DNA from: Ascidiaceihabitans sp047624005
Lineage (GTDB): Bacteria; Pseudomonadota; Alphaproteobacteria; Rhodobacterales; Rhodobacteraceae
NCBI GenBank assembly: GCA_047624005.1
Contig: JBLHPE010000061.1
Coordinates: forward strand, 1-14,890
Length of the DNA: 14,890 nucleotides
Reading direction: 5' to 3'
Part shown: positions 6,952 to 14,395 of the stretch, in pieces
Numbering within the stretch: the stretch's first letter is position 1
How the letters are laid out: each line of letters begins with the position of its first letter
Program-made: the position numbers and the translations under genes
The notes under the pieces: generated by a model
What the model was told of the DNA's origin: nothing
The model's input: the letters and a program-made list of their open reading frames with translations, nothing else
Database searches by the model: none

Positions 6952-8307
6952 TTATCGATTTATCCCATACGTTGATTTTGTTGCAATCGCTCGCCGTATA
7001 ATAAGCCCAAGTTGATCGAAACTGTCTTTGATGCTGCGTGACTGAATCTTTGCCATAAAGTTGTCGAGCTCTGGCCAAACTTGAATGGCTTGATCAATTT
7101 CAGGGTTAGAGCCGTGAGAGTATAACCCTGCAGAAATCATCATTTCGTTGCGGTCGAAAGTTCCCAAAATTTTCCGAACTTGTGAGATTAATTGGTTTTG
7201 TTCATCTGTTGCAGCACCAAGTAAACTGCGAGAAATTGAACGAAGCAAGTCTACAGCGGGATATCGGCCTCTTTCCGCAATTGTGCGATCCAAAACGACG
7301 TGCCCGTCTAGGACACCGCGTAAGATATCCGCCACTGGTTCGTCCATATCTGAACCAGCAACCAAGACGCTAAACACTGCGGTTATATCACCTTGATCAT
7401 CCGTGCCCGGCCCGGCACGTTCGCACAATGACATAATCGCCGGTACCGCTGAGGGCGGGTGTCCGCGTAAAACGGGTGCTTCACCTGCAGCAACCGCAAT
7501 TTCACGGTGTGCTTCAGCAAAACGGGTGATGGAGTCGGCTAAAAGCAGCACCGATTTACCTTGGTCACGAAAAAATTCAGCTACGGTCATCGCAGTCCAT
7601 GCACATCGTCGCCGAATAAGCGCTGATTGATCTGATGTTGCTGCAATAACAATAGATCGTGAAAGTCCTTCAGGGCCCAAAATATCATCGACAAAATGAC
7701 GTATTTCACGTCCGCGTTCACCAATCATTGCAATCACAACAACATCTGCGTCCACGTTTTGTGCAAACTGGCCTATCAGGGAGGACTTTCCGACGCCGGA
7801 CCCCGCAAATAGTCCAATCCTTTGTCCTTTTGCGAGGGGCAGCATTGTATCAAAGACAGCCGAACCTGTTGAAAGCCGTGGTCCCAGTCCGCGCCTCCTT
7901 GCCGCTGCTGGCGGCAAGGCATTCAAGGGTCTTGAGAACGGACCTTTCCGCAGTGGCTGATCATCGATGGCATTTCCATTAGGGTCTATTATACGACCGA
8001 TCCACGATTCTGAGGGATAGACCGACGCGGGTTCGTGAACAGTTGCACGATCTCCCAATGCTACGCCATCTAGTGTTCCGTCAGGAAGCATGGTCAACGC
8101 GTCTACGTTCAATTGGACCACTTCACCGCTTAACAGGTCTTTGCCTGCACGACGCACTTCGACCCTGTCTCCGATTCGGGCAAATTTACCGATACCTGAC
8201 AAATGAATGACGCCACCTTCAACACTAGAAACTCTACCAACTGGCCGAGAGATTTGTATATTCGCAAGTTGGGATCGCACCGCATCTATATAAGAATCGT
8301 GTGTCAT
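6952..8307 (-). CDS. fliI: FliI, flagellar type III export ATPase
   Basis: FliI is the peripheral ATPase that, with FliH and FliJ, prepares substrates at the flagellar export gate. The 451-residue protein is full length. The Walker A motif AGSGVGKS is at about residues 168-175, IGERGREIRHF at about 195-205, and the Walker B VLLLAD at 253-258, followed by SITRFAEAHREIA. The conserved GHPPSAVPAIMSLCERAG and TIAERGRYPAVDLLRSISR segments of flagellar and type III ATPases are present. The ATG at 8307 has AGGAG eight bases upstream and is preferred over an in-frame GTG at 8331. The gene is divergent from flgB and convergent with the DUF1217 gene. No fliH is next to it in this window. Confidence 0.95.
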   Translation of the reverse strand: MTHDSYIDAVRSQLANIQISRPVGRVSSVEGGVIHLSGIGKFARIGDRVEVRRAGKDLLSGEVVQLNVDALTMLPDGTLDGVALGDRATVHEPASVYPSESWIGRIIDPNGNAIDDQPLRKGPFSRPLNALPPAAARRRGLGPRLSTGSAVFDTMLPLAKGQRIGLFAGSGVGKSSLIGQFAQNVDADVVVIAMIGERGREIRHFVDDILGPEGLSRSIVIAATSDQSALIRRRCAWTAMTVAEFFRDQGKSVLLLADSITRFAEAHREIAVAAGEAPVLRGHPPSAVPAIMSLCERAGPGTDDQGDITAVFSVLVAGSDMDEPVADILRGVLDGHVVLDRTIAERGRYPAVDLLRSISRSLLGAATDEQNQLISQVRKILGTFDRNEMMISAGLYSHGSNPEIDQAIQVWPELDNFMAKIQSRSIKDSFDQLGLIIRRAIATKSTYGINR

Positions 8308-8321
8308 TAAAATGCTCCTCT

Positions 8322-8362
8322 TTTCTAACACCGTTTCTAAAGGAATCAGGGTTAAGCCTTAA
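8322..8362. promoter_or_regulatory. Repeats in the divergent fliI-flgB spacer
   Basis: The 82-base spacer between fliI (-) and flgB (+) contains a direct repeat TTTCTAA (8322-8328 and 8334-8340, 12-base period) and a perfect inverted repeat TTAAG-C-CTTAA (8352-8362). Both could be operator or promoter elements of the two divergent flagellar units. No assignment to a particular regulator is possible; the TTAA half-sites are spaced too closely for the usual CtrA site. Confidence 0.25.
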
Positions 8363-8389
8363 TTGAGATTGCTCGAGGGAGAAGCCCCG

Positions 8390-8773
8390 ATGTTTGAAAA
8401 TTTAGATATCTTTAAGATATCAAGCGCGATGGCGAAGCATGCTGGTACACGGCAGGCTATGATTTCGCAGAACGTGGCCAATGCGGATACGCCTGGATAT
8501 CTGGCGCGTGATTTGCCGACATTTAAATCCAGCTATGAAATGGGCGGTAGCGTGTCGCTTAAAGCTACTAGGTCAGGTCATCTTAATGGTCCAGAATTTG
8601 TAGGACATAGAGTGCCCTTTGTGGAACGGAACGCCGCCTCCCCCAATGGAAATACAGTTTCTATTGAGCAGCAAATGCTGAAGGCCACCGAGACGATCAG
8701 ACAGCATGACCGGGCCTTGGCAATTTATAAATCTGCGCTGGGCGTTTTGCGCAGCAGCCTTGGACGGAGGTAA
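8390..8773 (+). CDS. flgB: FlgB, proximal rod protein
   Basis: FlgB forms part of the proximal rod that links the MS-ring and export gate to the distal rod; it is exported without a cleaved signal. The 127-residue protein carries the rod-family N-terminal signature NVANADTPGYLARD and a C-terminal helical part (SIEQQMLKATETIRQHDRAL) ending GVLRSSLGRR. The ATG at 8390 is preferred because GGGAG lies upstream at a suitable spacing and the protein then begins MFENLDIFK; a longer in-frame start at 8363 would add nine unconserved residues. It is the first gene of the nine-gene + strand unit flgB to fliL, and flgC follows after five bases. Confidence 0.94.
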   Translation: MFENLDIFKISSAMAKHAGTRQAMISQNVANADTPGYLARDLPTFKSSYEMGGSVSLKATRSGHLNGPEFVGHRVPFVERNAASPNGNTVSIEQQMLKATETIRQHDRALAIYKSALGVLRSSLGRR

Positions 8774-8778
8774 GGTCA

Positions 8779-9171
8779 ATGAGTGAATTTTCTAAATCAC
8801 TTTCAATTTCCTCAAGTGGCCTACAGTCGCAAGCGGTTCGACTGCGACATTTGTCAGAGAATATTTCGAATGCAGACACGCCAGGTTACAAACGCAAAAC
8901 GGTATCTTTCGAGACTGCCTTTAACGGCGGCGACGGTGCTGCAATTGTAACGACAGGTCGTGTTCGAACGGACCAATCTGCCTTGGCGCAGATTTACGAT
9001 CCTGCACATCCGTTGGCTGATCAAAGTGGGAATTATGAAGGATCAAATGTCGATTTAATGATTGAATTGGCCGATGCCCGCGAGGCCCAAAGGAGTTACG
9101 AAGCCAACCTGAAAATGTTCGAGCAGGCACGCAAGATGTCGTCCAGCTTGATGGAACTTTTACGACGTTAA
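8779..9171 (+). CDS. flgC: FlgC, proximal rod protein
   Basis: FlgC is another proximal rod subunit, exported through the flagellar type III system. The 130-residue protein has the rod/hook N-terminal motif HLSENISNADTPGYKRK at about residues 23-39 and the conserved C-terminal GSNVDLMIELADAREAQRSY, then NLKMFEQARKM, shared by axial proteins. The length equals the family's usual 130-140 residues. It starts five bases after flgB, with AAGG overlapping the flgB stop, and is followed by fliE after 12 bases. Confidence 0.95.
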   Translation: MSEFSKSLSISSSGLQSQAVRLRHLSENISNADTPGYKRKTVSFETAFNGGDGAAIVTTGRVRTDQSALAQIYDPAHPLADQSGNYEGSNVDLMIELADAREAQRSYEANLKMFEQARKMSSSLMELLRR

Positions 9172-9183
9172 AGGAGATCCAGA

Positions 9184-9471
9184 ATGGATATCAATGCAAT
9201 TTCTGCAATTCAAAAGTATGCAGCTTCAAAACCAGCGACGGAACCTGATGCAGGTGGTGTTAAGGACACCACATTTGGCAAACTGGCGATGGATTTCGCG
9301 CAGACCCTAGCGAAAAGTGAAATGACAGCAAAGCAGGCCATGATTGGGGATGCTGACCCACACGCATTGGTTCAAGCACTTGCTCAAACAGAGCTGGCTG
9401 TTGAGGCTGCAGTGACCGTACGAAATAAAGTTATCGAAGCATATCAGGAAATCCTTCGGATGCCTGTCTGA
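9184..9471 (+). CDS. fliE: FliE, hook-basal body junction protein
   Basis: FliE joins the MS-ring/export gate to the rod and is needed early in export. The 95-residue length is typical. The N-terminal part is polar; the C-terminal part contains FAQTLAKSEMTAKQAMIGDADPH-type sequence, then LAQTELAVEAAVTVRNKVIEAYQEILRMPV, the conserved FliE ending. A strong AAAGGAGA site lies seven bases before the ATG. The stop codon TGA shares its last base with the ATG of fliQ, so the two are translationally coupled. Confidence 0.94.
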   Translation: MDINAISAIQKYAASKPATEPDAGGVKDTTFGKLAMDFAQTLAKSEMTAKQAMIGDADPHALVQALAQTELAVEAAVTVRNKVIEAYQEILRMPV

Positions 9472-9740
9472 TGATGAACGAAATAGTATTTTTTGATACG
9501 ATGCGCCAGGGTTTGAGGGTGGCGGTCCTTGTTTCGATGCCGATCTTAACGGTTGCGTTGTTGGCTGGTGTCACGATTGGCTTGTTTCAAGCACTGACAT
9601 CTATTCAGGAAATGACACTTACGTTTGTGCCAAAACTGGCGGCCATTGTTGTCGTGTTTTGGGGTTCGATGAACTTCATGACACAGACGCTCGTTTCGTT
9701 CTTTCAGGAACGCATCATTCCAATTATTGCAGGAGGCTGA
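9471..9740 (+). CDS. fliQ: FliQ, export gate membrane protein
   Basis: FliQ is an inner-membrane subunit of the FliP-FliQ-FliR export channel. The 89-residue protein has two hydrophobic segments at about residues 16-38 (VAVLVSMPILTVALLAGVT) and 50-70 (FVPKLAAIVVVFWG), joined by the conserved loop GLFQALTSIQEMTLTF. Length and motifs are those of an intact FliQ. Two tandem ATG codons at 9471 and 9474 can both serve; the first overlaps the fliE stop by one base. flgF follows, with its ribosome site inside the last codons of fliQ. Its partner FliR is interrupted at the right end of this window. Confidence 0.94.
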   Translation: MMNEIVFFDTMRQGLRVAVLVSMPILTVALLAGVTIGLFQALTSIQEMTLTFVPKLAAIVVVFWGSMNFMTQTLVSFFQERIIPIIAGG

Positions 9741-9741
9741 T

Positions 9742-10455
9742 GTGGATAATACCGGCTACACAACACTTACCCGTCAATCTGGATTGCTGCGCGAAATGCA
9801 AGTTGTTGCAAACAACATTGCAAATGCAGCCACCACTGGATTTCGCCAAGAAGGTGTTATTTTCTCTGAATACATTGTGCCAGTCAAAGATGGACCTTCT
9901 TTATCAATGGGACACGGAAACGTACGCAACACGTCTTATGCGCAAGGTACATTAAGCCAAACGGGAGGCACTTTTGATTTGGCGATTGAAGGTGATGGAT
10001 TCTTTTTGATTGAAACCCCACAAGGCGAACGATTATCTCGATCGGGGGCATTTTCCCCCAATGCTGAAGGCGATCTTGTCACAATGAATGGTTATCGTGT
10101 TTTGGACGCTGGGGGTGCCCCAGTTTTCATACCTCCGGATGTTGGGAAAATTTCAATTTCTGGGGACGGTACGCTTAGTGCAGGTGGTAACCTGATTGGC
10201 CAGATTGGGCTAGTAGCGCCAAATGACGCTTCGAAAATGATCCGCGAAGATGGCGTTATGTTTCGTGCGGATGATGGATATGTACCGGCAGAAAAGGCCA
10301 GCATTCTTCAAGGCTTTGTTGAAAGCTCGAATGTGGATGCGATCACTCAGCTTGCACGGATGATCGAAGTTCAACGGGCATATGAAATGGGTCAAAGTTT
10401 CTTGGAAAGCGAAGACCAAAGAGTTCGTCAAGCCATAGATTCTTTAACAAAATAA
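9742..10455 (+). CDS. flgF: FlgF, proximal rod protein
   Basis: FlgF is a rod subunit exported to the periplasm. The 237-residue product begins DNTGYTTLTRQSGLLREMQ and has the axial-protein motif VVANNIANAATTGFRQEGV, a central FDLAIEGDGFFLIETPQG typical of FlgF and FlgG, and the C-terminal helix FVESSNVDAITQLARMIEVQ with AYE. I place the start at GTG 9742, five bases after AGGAGG, because homologues begin with (M)DN-x-GYTTL; an in-frame TTG at 9727 lies before that ribosome site. The site itself is within the end of fliQ. flgG follows after 15 bases. Confidence 0.94.
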   Translation: MDNTGYTTLTRQSGLLREMQVVANNIANAATTGFRQEGVIFSEYIVPVKDGPSLSMGHGNVRNTSYAQGTLSQTGGTFDLAIEGDGFFLIETPQGERLSRSGAFSPNAEGDLVTMNGYRVLDAGGAPVFIPPDVGKISISGDGTLSAGGNLIGQIGLVAPNDASKMIREDGVMFRADDGYVPAEKASILQGFVESSNVDAITQLARMIEVQRAYEMGQSFLESEDQRVRQAIDSLTK

Positions 10456-10470
10456 ATTCAGGAGGTCATC

Positions 10471-11256
10471 ATGCGTGCACTCAAGATCGCCGCGACAGGA
10501 ATGTCTGCGCAGCAAATGCGAGTTGAAACAATTTCAAACAATCTCGCGAACATGAATACAACGGGCTACAATGCCAGACGTGCAGAATTTTCTGATCTAC
10601 ACTACGATCAAATGAGCCGTGCGGGAACAATCAATGCCTCAAACGGCACGGTACTTCCGACTGGTGTTCAGCTTGGGCTAGGTGTTAGACCCGCGGCTGT
10701 TTCGATGCATTTGGCGCAAGGATCACTTTCAGCAACCGGTGCAGACCTGGACTTGGACATCGATGGCAGTGGGTATCTCGAAGTGACACTTCCCTCTGGA
10801 ACAGCTGCTTACACGCGTGATGGTGGGTTGAAACGGACGGGCGAGGGTTTGATCGTCACGTCGGACGGCTATCCTGTTTCGCCGGAGATCGTGATCCCTG
10901 CGGACGCGCGGAGCATTTCTATAAATGGGGATGGCGAAGTCTACGCGTATTTCACAGATACCGTTGAAGCGCAGCTATTGGGCCAATTTACGCTAACTGG
11001 TTTCACAAATGCGAAGGGGTTAGAAGCACTTGGTGGAAATTTATTCTCTGAAACGGAAGCGTCAGGTCCTGCGTTGGTTTCTGATCCAGGACTGAATGGC
11101 TTGGGGACACTAAGGCAAGGGTATCTTGAGGACAGTTCTGTTGATGCGGTCCGTGAGGTGACGGAATTGATTGAAGCCCAGCGCGGATACGAAATGAACG
11201 CGAAAGTTATATCGGCTGCGGATCAAATGATGAGCGCAACGACGCAAATACGATGA
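10471..11256 (+). CDS. flgG: FlgG, distal rod protein
   Basis: FlgG builds the distal rod that crosses the peptidoglycan and outer membrane. At 261 residues it has the normal length. Signatures are MRALKIAATGMSAQQ, TISNNLANMNTTGYNARRAEF, the core ATGADLDLDIDGSGYLEV, and the C-terminal YLEDSSVDAVREVTELIEAQ followed by RGYEMNAKVI. An excellent AGGAGGT site lies just before the ATG, which fits the higher copy number of FlgG than of the other rod proteins. The TGA stop overlaps the flgA ATG (ATGA). Confidence 0.96.
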   Translation: MRALKIAATGMSAQQMRVETISNNLANMNTTGYNARRAEFSDLHYDQMSRAGTINASNGTVLPTGVQLGLGVRPAAVSMHLAQGSLSATGADLDLDIDGSGYLEVTLPSGTAAYTRDGGLKRTGEGLIVTSDGYPVSPEIVIPADARSISINGDGEVYAYFTDTVEAQLLGQFTLTGFTNAKGLEALGGNLFSETEASGPALVSDPGLNGLGTLRQGYLEDSSVDAVREVTELIEAQRGYEMNAKVISAADQMMSATTQIR

Positions 11257-11675
11257 TGAGAATAACTTTAACAGCACTATTGTGTTTCTTACCCCCCGCT
11301 CTCTGGGCGGACATCGTTGTGCCGACTCGAACCCTGCGGGCTGGTGATATTTTGACGGTCGATGTTGTCCGTATGGTTGGTGGAGAAAACGTAGCCAGTT
11401 TTGACAGAATCGAAGATGTGGTCGGACAAGAAGCGCGTACCGCACTTTACGCAAACCGCCCAATTTTGTTTGATCAATTGGGACCACCTGCTTTGATCGA
11501 ACGTAACCAGATCGTCCAAGTACGGTTTGCCAGCAGTCAATTGATAATTAATACCGAAGGTCGTGCGCTGGATCGTGGTGGGGTAGGGGATCGTGTTAAG
11601 GTCATGAACCTTTCTTCGCGCACAACACTATTTGGATATGTGCAGCCTGATGGCCACATTGCCGTATATCGGTGA
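11253..11675 (+). CDS. flgA: FlgA, P-ring assembly chaperone
   Basis: FlgA is a periplasmic chaperone for FlgI polymerisation into the P-ring. The 140-residue protein starts with a clear Sec signal peptide (MMRITLTALLCFLPPALWA, probable cleavage after WA). The mature part is a SAF-like domain: LRAGDILTVDVVRMV, then ARTALYANRPILFDQL, then RNQIVQVRFASSQLIINTEG and a C-terminal GDRVKVMNLSSRTTLFGYV with the typical final G-x-V-x-V pattern. It is shorter than the ~220-residue enterobacterial FlgA, as is usual in alphaproteobacteria, which lack the N-terminal extension. It overlaps flgG by four bases and flgH begins 12 bases downstream. Its client FlgI is not in this window. Confidence 0.92.
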   Translation: MMRITLTALLCFLPPALWADIVVPTRTLRAGDILTVDVVRMVGGENVASFDRIEDVVGQEARTALYANRPILFDQLGPPALIERNQIVQVRFASSQLIINTEGRALDRGGVGDRVKVMNLSSRTTLFGYVQPDGHIAVYR

Positions 11676-11687
11676 TTGGAAGTGTTC

Positions 11688-12419
11688 ATGAATAGCAAGT
11701 ACTTCGTCGCTTTGAGTTTGAGTGTTCTGGGCTCAGCATGTGCGCGGATAGACCATATTGGTCAACCGCCCATGTTTTCTTCACCAACTGAGACAGTTGA
11801 GCATTCTGCAATGATTTCACCAGGCTTACCTTTGTCATTAGCTGAAACGCGACCTCGTGATGAAGCATCCTTGTGGAGCGGCACACGCCAATCCTTGTTA
11901 GGGGATCGCCGTGCAGTCCATCGTGGCGACATCATGACGGTAGTAATCGAGATCGATGACAAGGCGGAAATTTCAAACGCTACAGGTCGCTCACGATCAG
12001 GGTCAGAGACACTAAATGTTCCGCAATTGGTCGGACTGCCACAGCGGTTGGATTCGAAGCTTCCTGATGGGGCGAGTTCTGCTGATCTGGTATCCATAAA
12101 TTCGTCCAGTAATTCGTCCGGTGACGGCAGTGTGAAACGTAAAGAAAAGCTGACTTTGCGCATTGCAGCCACGATTGTAGATGTCTTGCCCAATGGAGTT
12201 CTATCAATTTCGGGTTCGCAGGAACTGCGTGTTAACTTTGAAATGAGGGAACTATTGGTCACTGGCTTTGTAAGGCCAGAAGACATTTCGCGTCAAAATG
12301 AGATTACCTATGATAAGATCGCATCGGCGCGTGTTTCTTATGGTGGTCGGGGTCAAATCTCAGATGTTCAGCAGCCGCGCATTGGTCAGCAGATTCTTGA
12401 TGCAGTTTTGCCATTCTAA
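11688..12419 (+). CDS. flgH: FlgH, L-ring lipoprotein
   Basis: FlgH forms the L-ring bushing in the outer membrane. The 243-residue protein begins with a lipoprotein-type signal (MNSKYFVALSLSVLGSAC), with Cys at about residue 18 as the likely lipidated residue. The conserved core includes SLWSGTRQSLLGDRRAVHRGDIMTV-type sequence, SNSSGDGSVKRKEKLTLRIAATIV, VLPNGVLSISGSQELRVN and GFVRPEDISRQN, and it ends AVLPF. I choose the ATG at 11688, which has GGAAG upstream and starts directly at the signal peptide; an in-frame TTG at 11676 would add only four residues. The residue three before Cys is Gly, not the usual Leu. fliL follows after nine bases. Confidence 0.93.
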   Translation: MNSKYFVALSLSVLGSACARIDHIGQPPMFSSPTETVEHSAMISPGLPLSLAETRPRDEASLWSGTRQSLLGDRRAVHRGDIMTVVIEIDDKAEISNATGRSRSGSETLNVPQLVGLPQRLDSKLPDGASSADLVSINSSSNSSGDGSVKRKEKLTLRIAATIVDVLPNGVLSISGSQELRVNFEMRELLVTGFVRPEDISRQNEITYDKIASARVSYGGRGQISDVQQPRIGQQILDAVLPF

Positions 12420-12428
12420 GGAATCCAA

Positions 12429-12902
12429 ATGATAAAGAAAATACTACCGATAATACTGCTTTTGGTTGGTGCGGGCGCTGGTGTTGGCGCGGGTCTTTTT
12501 TTGCGCCCTATACAGGATGAAATGCTGGCTAGCATGGCGATGTCGGTGGGGAAAAAACCGAAAGAAGATCGCACGACGATTTTTGAATACGTAAAAATGA
12601 ACAACCAGTTTGTTGTGCCAATTGTTAAAGACGGGAAGGTACAATCGTTGGTGGTCATGACCCTTACAGTTGAGGTGCCGGTTGGTCAGAAAGACGCTGT
12701 CTATGCAAAAGAGCCAAAGTTACGGGATTCGTTCCTTCAGGTGTTGTTCGATCATGCCAACATGGGAGGGTTTGCAGGGGAATTTACTGATGCCAGTAAC
12801 CTCGAAGTCTTGCGAAATGCGCTGCGTGAGGTTGGGCGCAGAGATATGGGTGAAGGTATAACTGATGTTTTGATTATGGAAGTCGCGCGACAGGACTACT
12901 AA
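12429..12902 (+). CDS. fliL: FliL, basal-body/stator-associated membrane protein
   Basis: FliL surrounds the stator units and supports torque generation. The 157-residue product has a short cytoplasmic N terminus, one membrane helix at about residues 5-25 (ILPIILLLVGAGAGVGAGLF) and a periplasmic domain with EYVKMNNQFVVPIVKDGKV and the conserved LVVMTLTVEV, then KEPKLRDSFLQVLFDHAN, and DVLIMEVARQDY at the end. AAGGAA overlapping the flgH stop provides the ribosome site. It is the last gene of the + strand unit; its stop overlaps the stop of the facing FliJ-like gene by three bases. Confidence 0.92.
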   Translation: MIKKILPIILLLVGAGAGVGAGLFLRPIQDEMLASMAMSVGKKPKEDRTTIFEYVKMNNQFVVPIVKDGKVQSLVVMTLTVEVPVGQKDAVYAKEPKLRDSFLQVLFDHANMGGFAGEFTDASNLEVLRNALREVGRRDMGEGITDVLIMEVARQDY

Positions 12903-13309
12903 TTTTTTAGGTGCGCTTGCAAAATTGAGCGATCCAGATTTTGTGCCTGCGCACGTCTTTTTTCGCGTAACGCAACTTGACTGAACTTGGCATTGGCAGC
13001 CTGAAGCTTCCCAAAGCTTTTTCGAACGCTCGAAAGGTGCACTTCCTTTGTAGCTAAAACCCTTGCCAATTTGGTGTTCAAATTGGCCCTCGACCTTTCA
13101 AGCCATCGTTCCCACAGAATATCTGCGCCCATAGAACGCATTTCGGGTTCGTCAATAAGTCCAAGTTGTTGTGCAGCATGTGTATGATCTTGAAGGGTTG
13201 CAAGTTCCCTTCGAATTAGCGTTTCTTTGCTGATTACCTTTTGTAACGATTGATGGGAATGGTGGTATTGCATTTCCATCAAGACAACTAATTTATGCGG
13301 TGGTTTCAT
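12899..13309 (-). CDS. Small helical FliJ-like protein downstream of flhB
   Basis: This 136-residue protein is strongly charged and predicted helical throughout: an N-terminal helix with LQKVISKETLIRRELATLQ, a middle segment MGADILWERWLERSRANLN and a basic C-terminal helix rich in Lys, Arg, Ala and Gln (ALREKRRAQAQNLDRS). There is no signal peptide or membrane segment. Its size, coiled-coil character and position right after flhB suggest FliJ, the coiled-coil stalk of the FliI ATPase, which is otherwise missing from the window. No FliJ motif is diagnostic by eye, so this is inference. The ATG at 13309 is three bases after the flhB stop, with GGAG about ten bases upstream inside flhB. Its TAG stop overlaps the fliL stop on the other strand. 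Confidence 0.6.
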   Translation of the reverse strand: MKPPHKLVVLMEMQYHHSHQSLQKVISKETLIRRELATLQDHTHAAQQLGLIDEPEMRSMGADILWERWLERSRANLNTKLARVLATKEVHLSSVRKSFGKLQAANAKFSQVALREKRRAQAQNLDRSILQAHLKN

Positions 13310-13312
13310 TGT

Positions 13313-14395
13313 TTAGACACTCCATTTTGGTCGTCGCTTTAAATGTTCTGCAAAGCGGATTGCTGCGGCTACAGCTCCATAAAGGTCCGGGGGAATTTCT
13401 GACCCAATATTTACGATCGCATAAAGAGACCGCGCAGTTGGGGGGTCACTGTGTATTGGAACGGCCGCTTCGTTCGCTATTTCACGGATTTTGTGTGCGA
13501 TCTCGTCGACGCCTTTTGCTATGCATATTGGGGCTGCACCGGGAAGGCGACTCCATTTCAAAGCGACAGCATAATGTGTCGGATTTACCAAAATAACGTC
13601 TGCATCAGGAATGGCTACCATCATTTGTGACATAGCAATTGCGTGGGCGCGTTGTCGTCTTTCTTGTTTCATGTGCGGATCACCTTCTGATTCCTTTGCT
13701 TCATCAGTGACCTCCTTTCGGGACATCCGGTTCTTTCTGATGTGTTCAGAGTGCTGCCAAAACGCGTCGCCCGAGCCAATAGCTCCGGCAATCAGTACAA
13801 TAATGAGAAGGAATTCGATGCAAAGCTGGGCTAACATTCTGACCACGGTGCCAGACGAGGTTCCAACGGCGCTGATCATATCGGGTAGTTTGAATTTCAA
13901 GAATAGAAAAAGGCAGATTGAATAGATCGCCAGCTTTGAAAAACTTTTGGCGAATTCGAAAAGGCCGCTGCGTCCATATTTATTTTTAGCGTTTGCAGTC
14001 AATGAAATTTTGGACATCTTTGGCTTAATTTTTGAAGGTGCAAAAACAAAACTGCGTTGGGCTAGGATAGCGACGATTACCGCCAAAGCTGGAGTTAAAA
14101 ATATCGGCAAAAGGCTGAGCCCAACCGTAGACGCAATGCCACCAATCGATGTTTGAGCTCCGCCATTAAAAACTGACTCTGATAACGTCGATGACTGTTC
14201 TAGCAAAACTGTCAAGGCTGAGCCCAACTGTACAATAACAACTGGACCAGCCAAAAACAGCGCGACAGTGAGTCCCGTATATGCAGCAGCAGTTTGTAGG
14301 TCTGCGGAACGTGCAATTTCACCTTTTTTGCGCGCATCCTCTAGTTTCTTGAGCGTGGGTTCGAATGACTTTTCCGTATCGTCCTCATCGCTCAT
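13313..14395 (-). CDS. flhB: FlhB, export gate specificity switch protein
   Basis: FlhB is the inner-membrane export-gate protein whose self-cleavage, together with FliK, switches substrates from hook to filament type. The 360-residue protein is full length. The N terminus has KSFEPTLKKLEDARKKGEIARS; four hydrophobic segments lie near residues 36-60, 91-112, 153-170 and 188-208. The cytoplasmic part has AFWQHSEHIRKNRMSRKEV, KESEGDPHMK, and the autocleavage motif NPTH at residues 271-274 followed by YAVAL. The start ATG overlaps the fliR stop by one base (TAATG), so it would normally be translated by coupling to fliR. Because fliR is split by an IS upstream, its transcription now depends on readthrough from or a promoter within the IS or the fliR remnant. 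Confidence 0.95.
   Translation of the reverse strand: MSDEDDTEKSFEPTLKKLEDARKKGEIARSADLQTAAAYTGLTVALFLAGPVVIVQLGSALTVLLEQSSTLSESVFNGGAQTSIGGIASTVGLSLLPIFLTPALAVIVAILAQRSFVFAPSKIKPKMSKISLTANAKNKYGRSGLFEFAKSFSKLAIYSICLFLFLKFKLPDMISAVGTSSGTVVRMLAQLCIEFLLIIVLIAGAIGSGDAFWQHSEHIRKNRMSRKEVTDEAKESEGDPHMKQERRQRAHAIAMSQMMVAIPDADVILVNPTHYAVALKWSRLPGAAPICIAKGVDEIAHKIREIANEAAVPIHSDPPTARSLYAIVNIGSEIPPDLYGAVAAAIRFAEHLKRRPKWSV

Noticed and set aside
7659..7982. 107-codon open frame on the + strand opposite fliI
   Set aside because: It lies wholly antisense to a well-conserved ATPase, has no ribosome site or recognisable protein character, and is a shadow of fliI codon usage. The same applies to the other long antisense frames over fliK, flagellin, flgH and flhB.
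8308..8331. FliI start at GTG 8331
   Set aside because: The AGGAG ribosome site lies inside that extension and is correctly spaced for the ATG at 8307.
8363..8389. FlgB start at 8363
   Set aside because: The GGGAG ribosome site is downstream of that codon and fits the ATG at 8390, where the conserved protein begins.
9727..9741. FlgF start at TTG 9727
   Set aside because: It precedes the AGGAGG site that serves the GTG at 9742, and homologues begin at the DN-x-GYTTL sequence.
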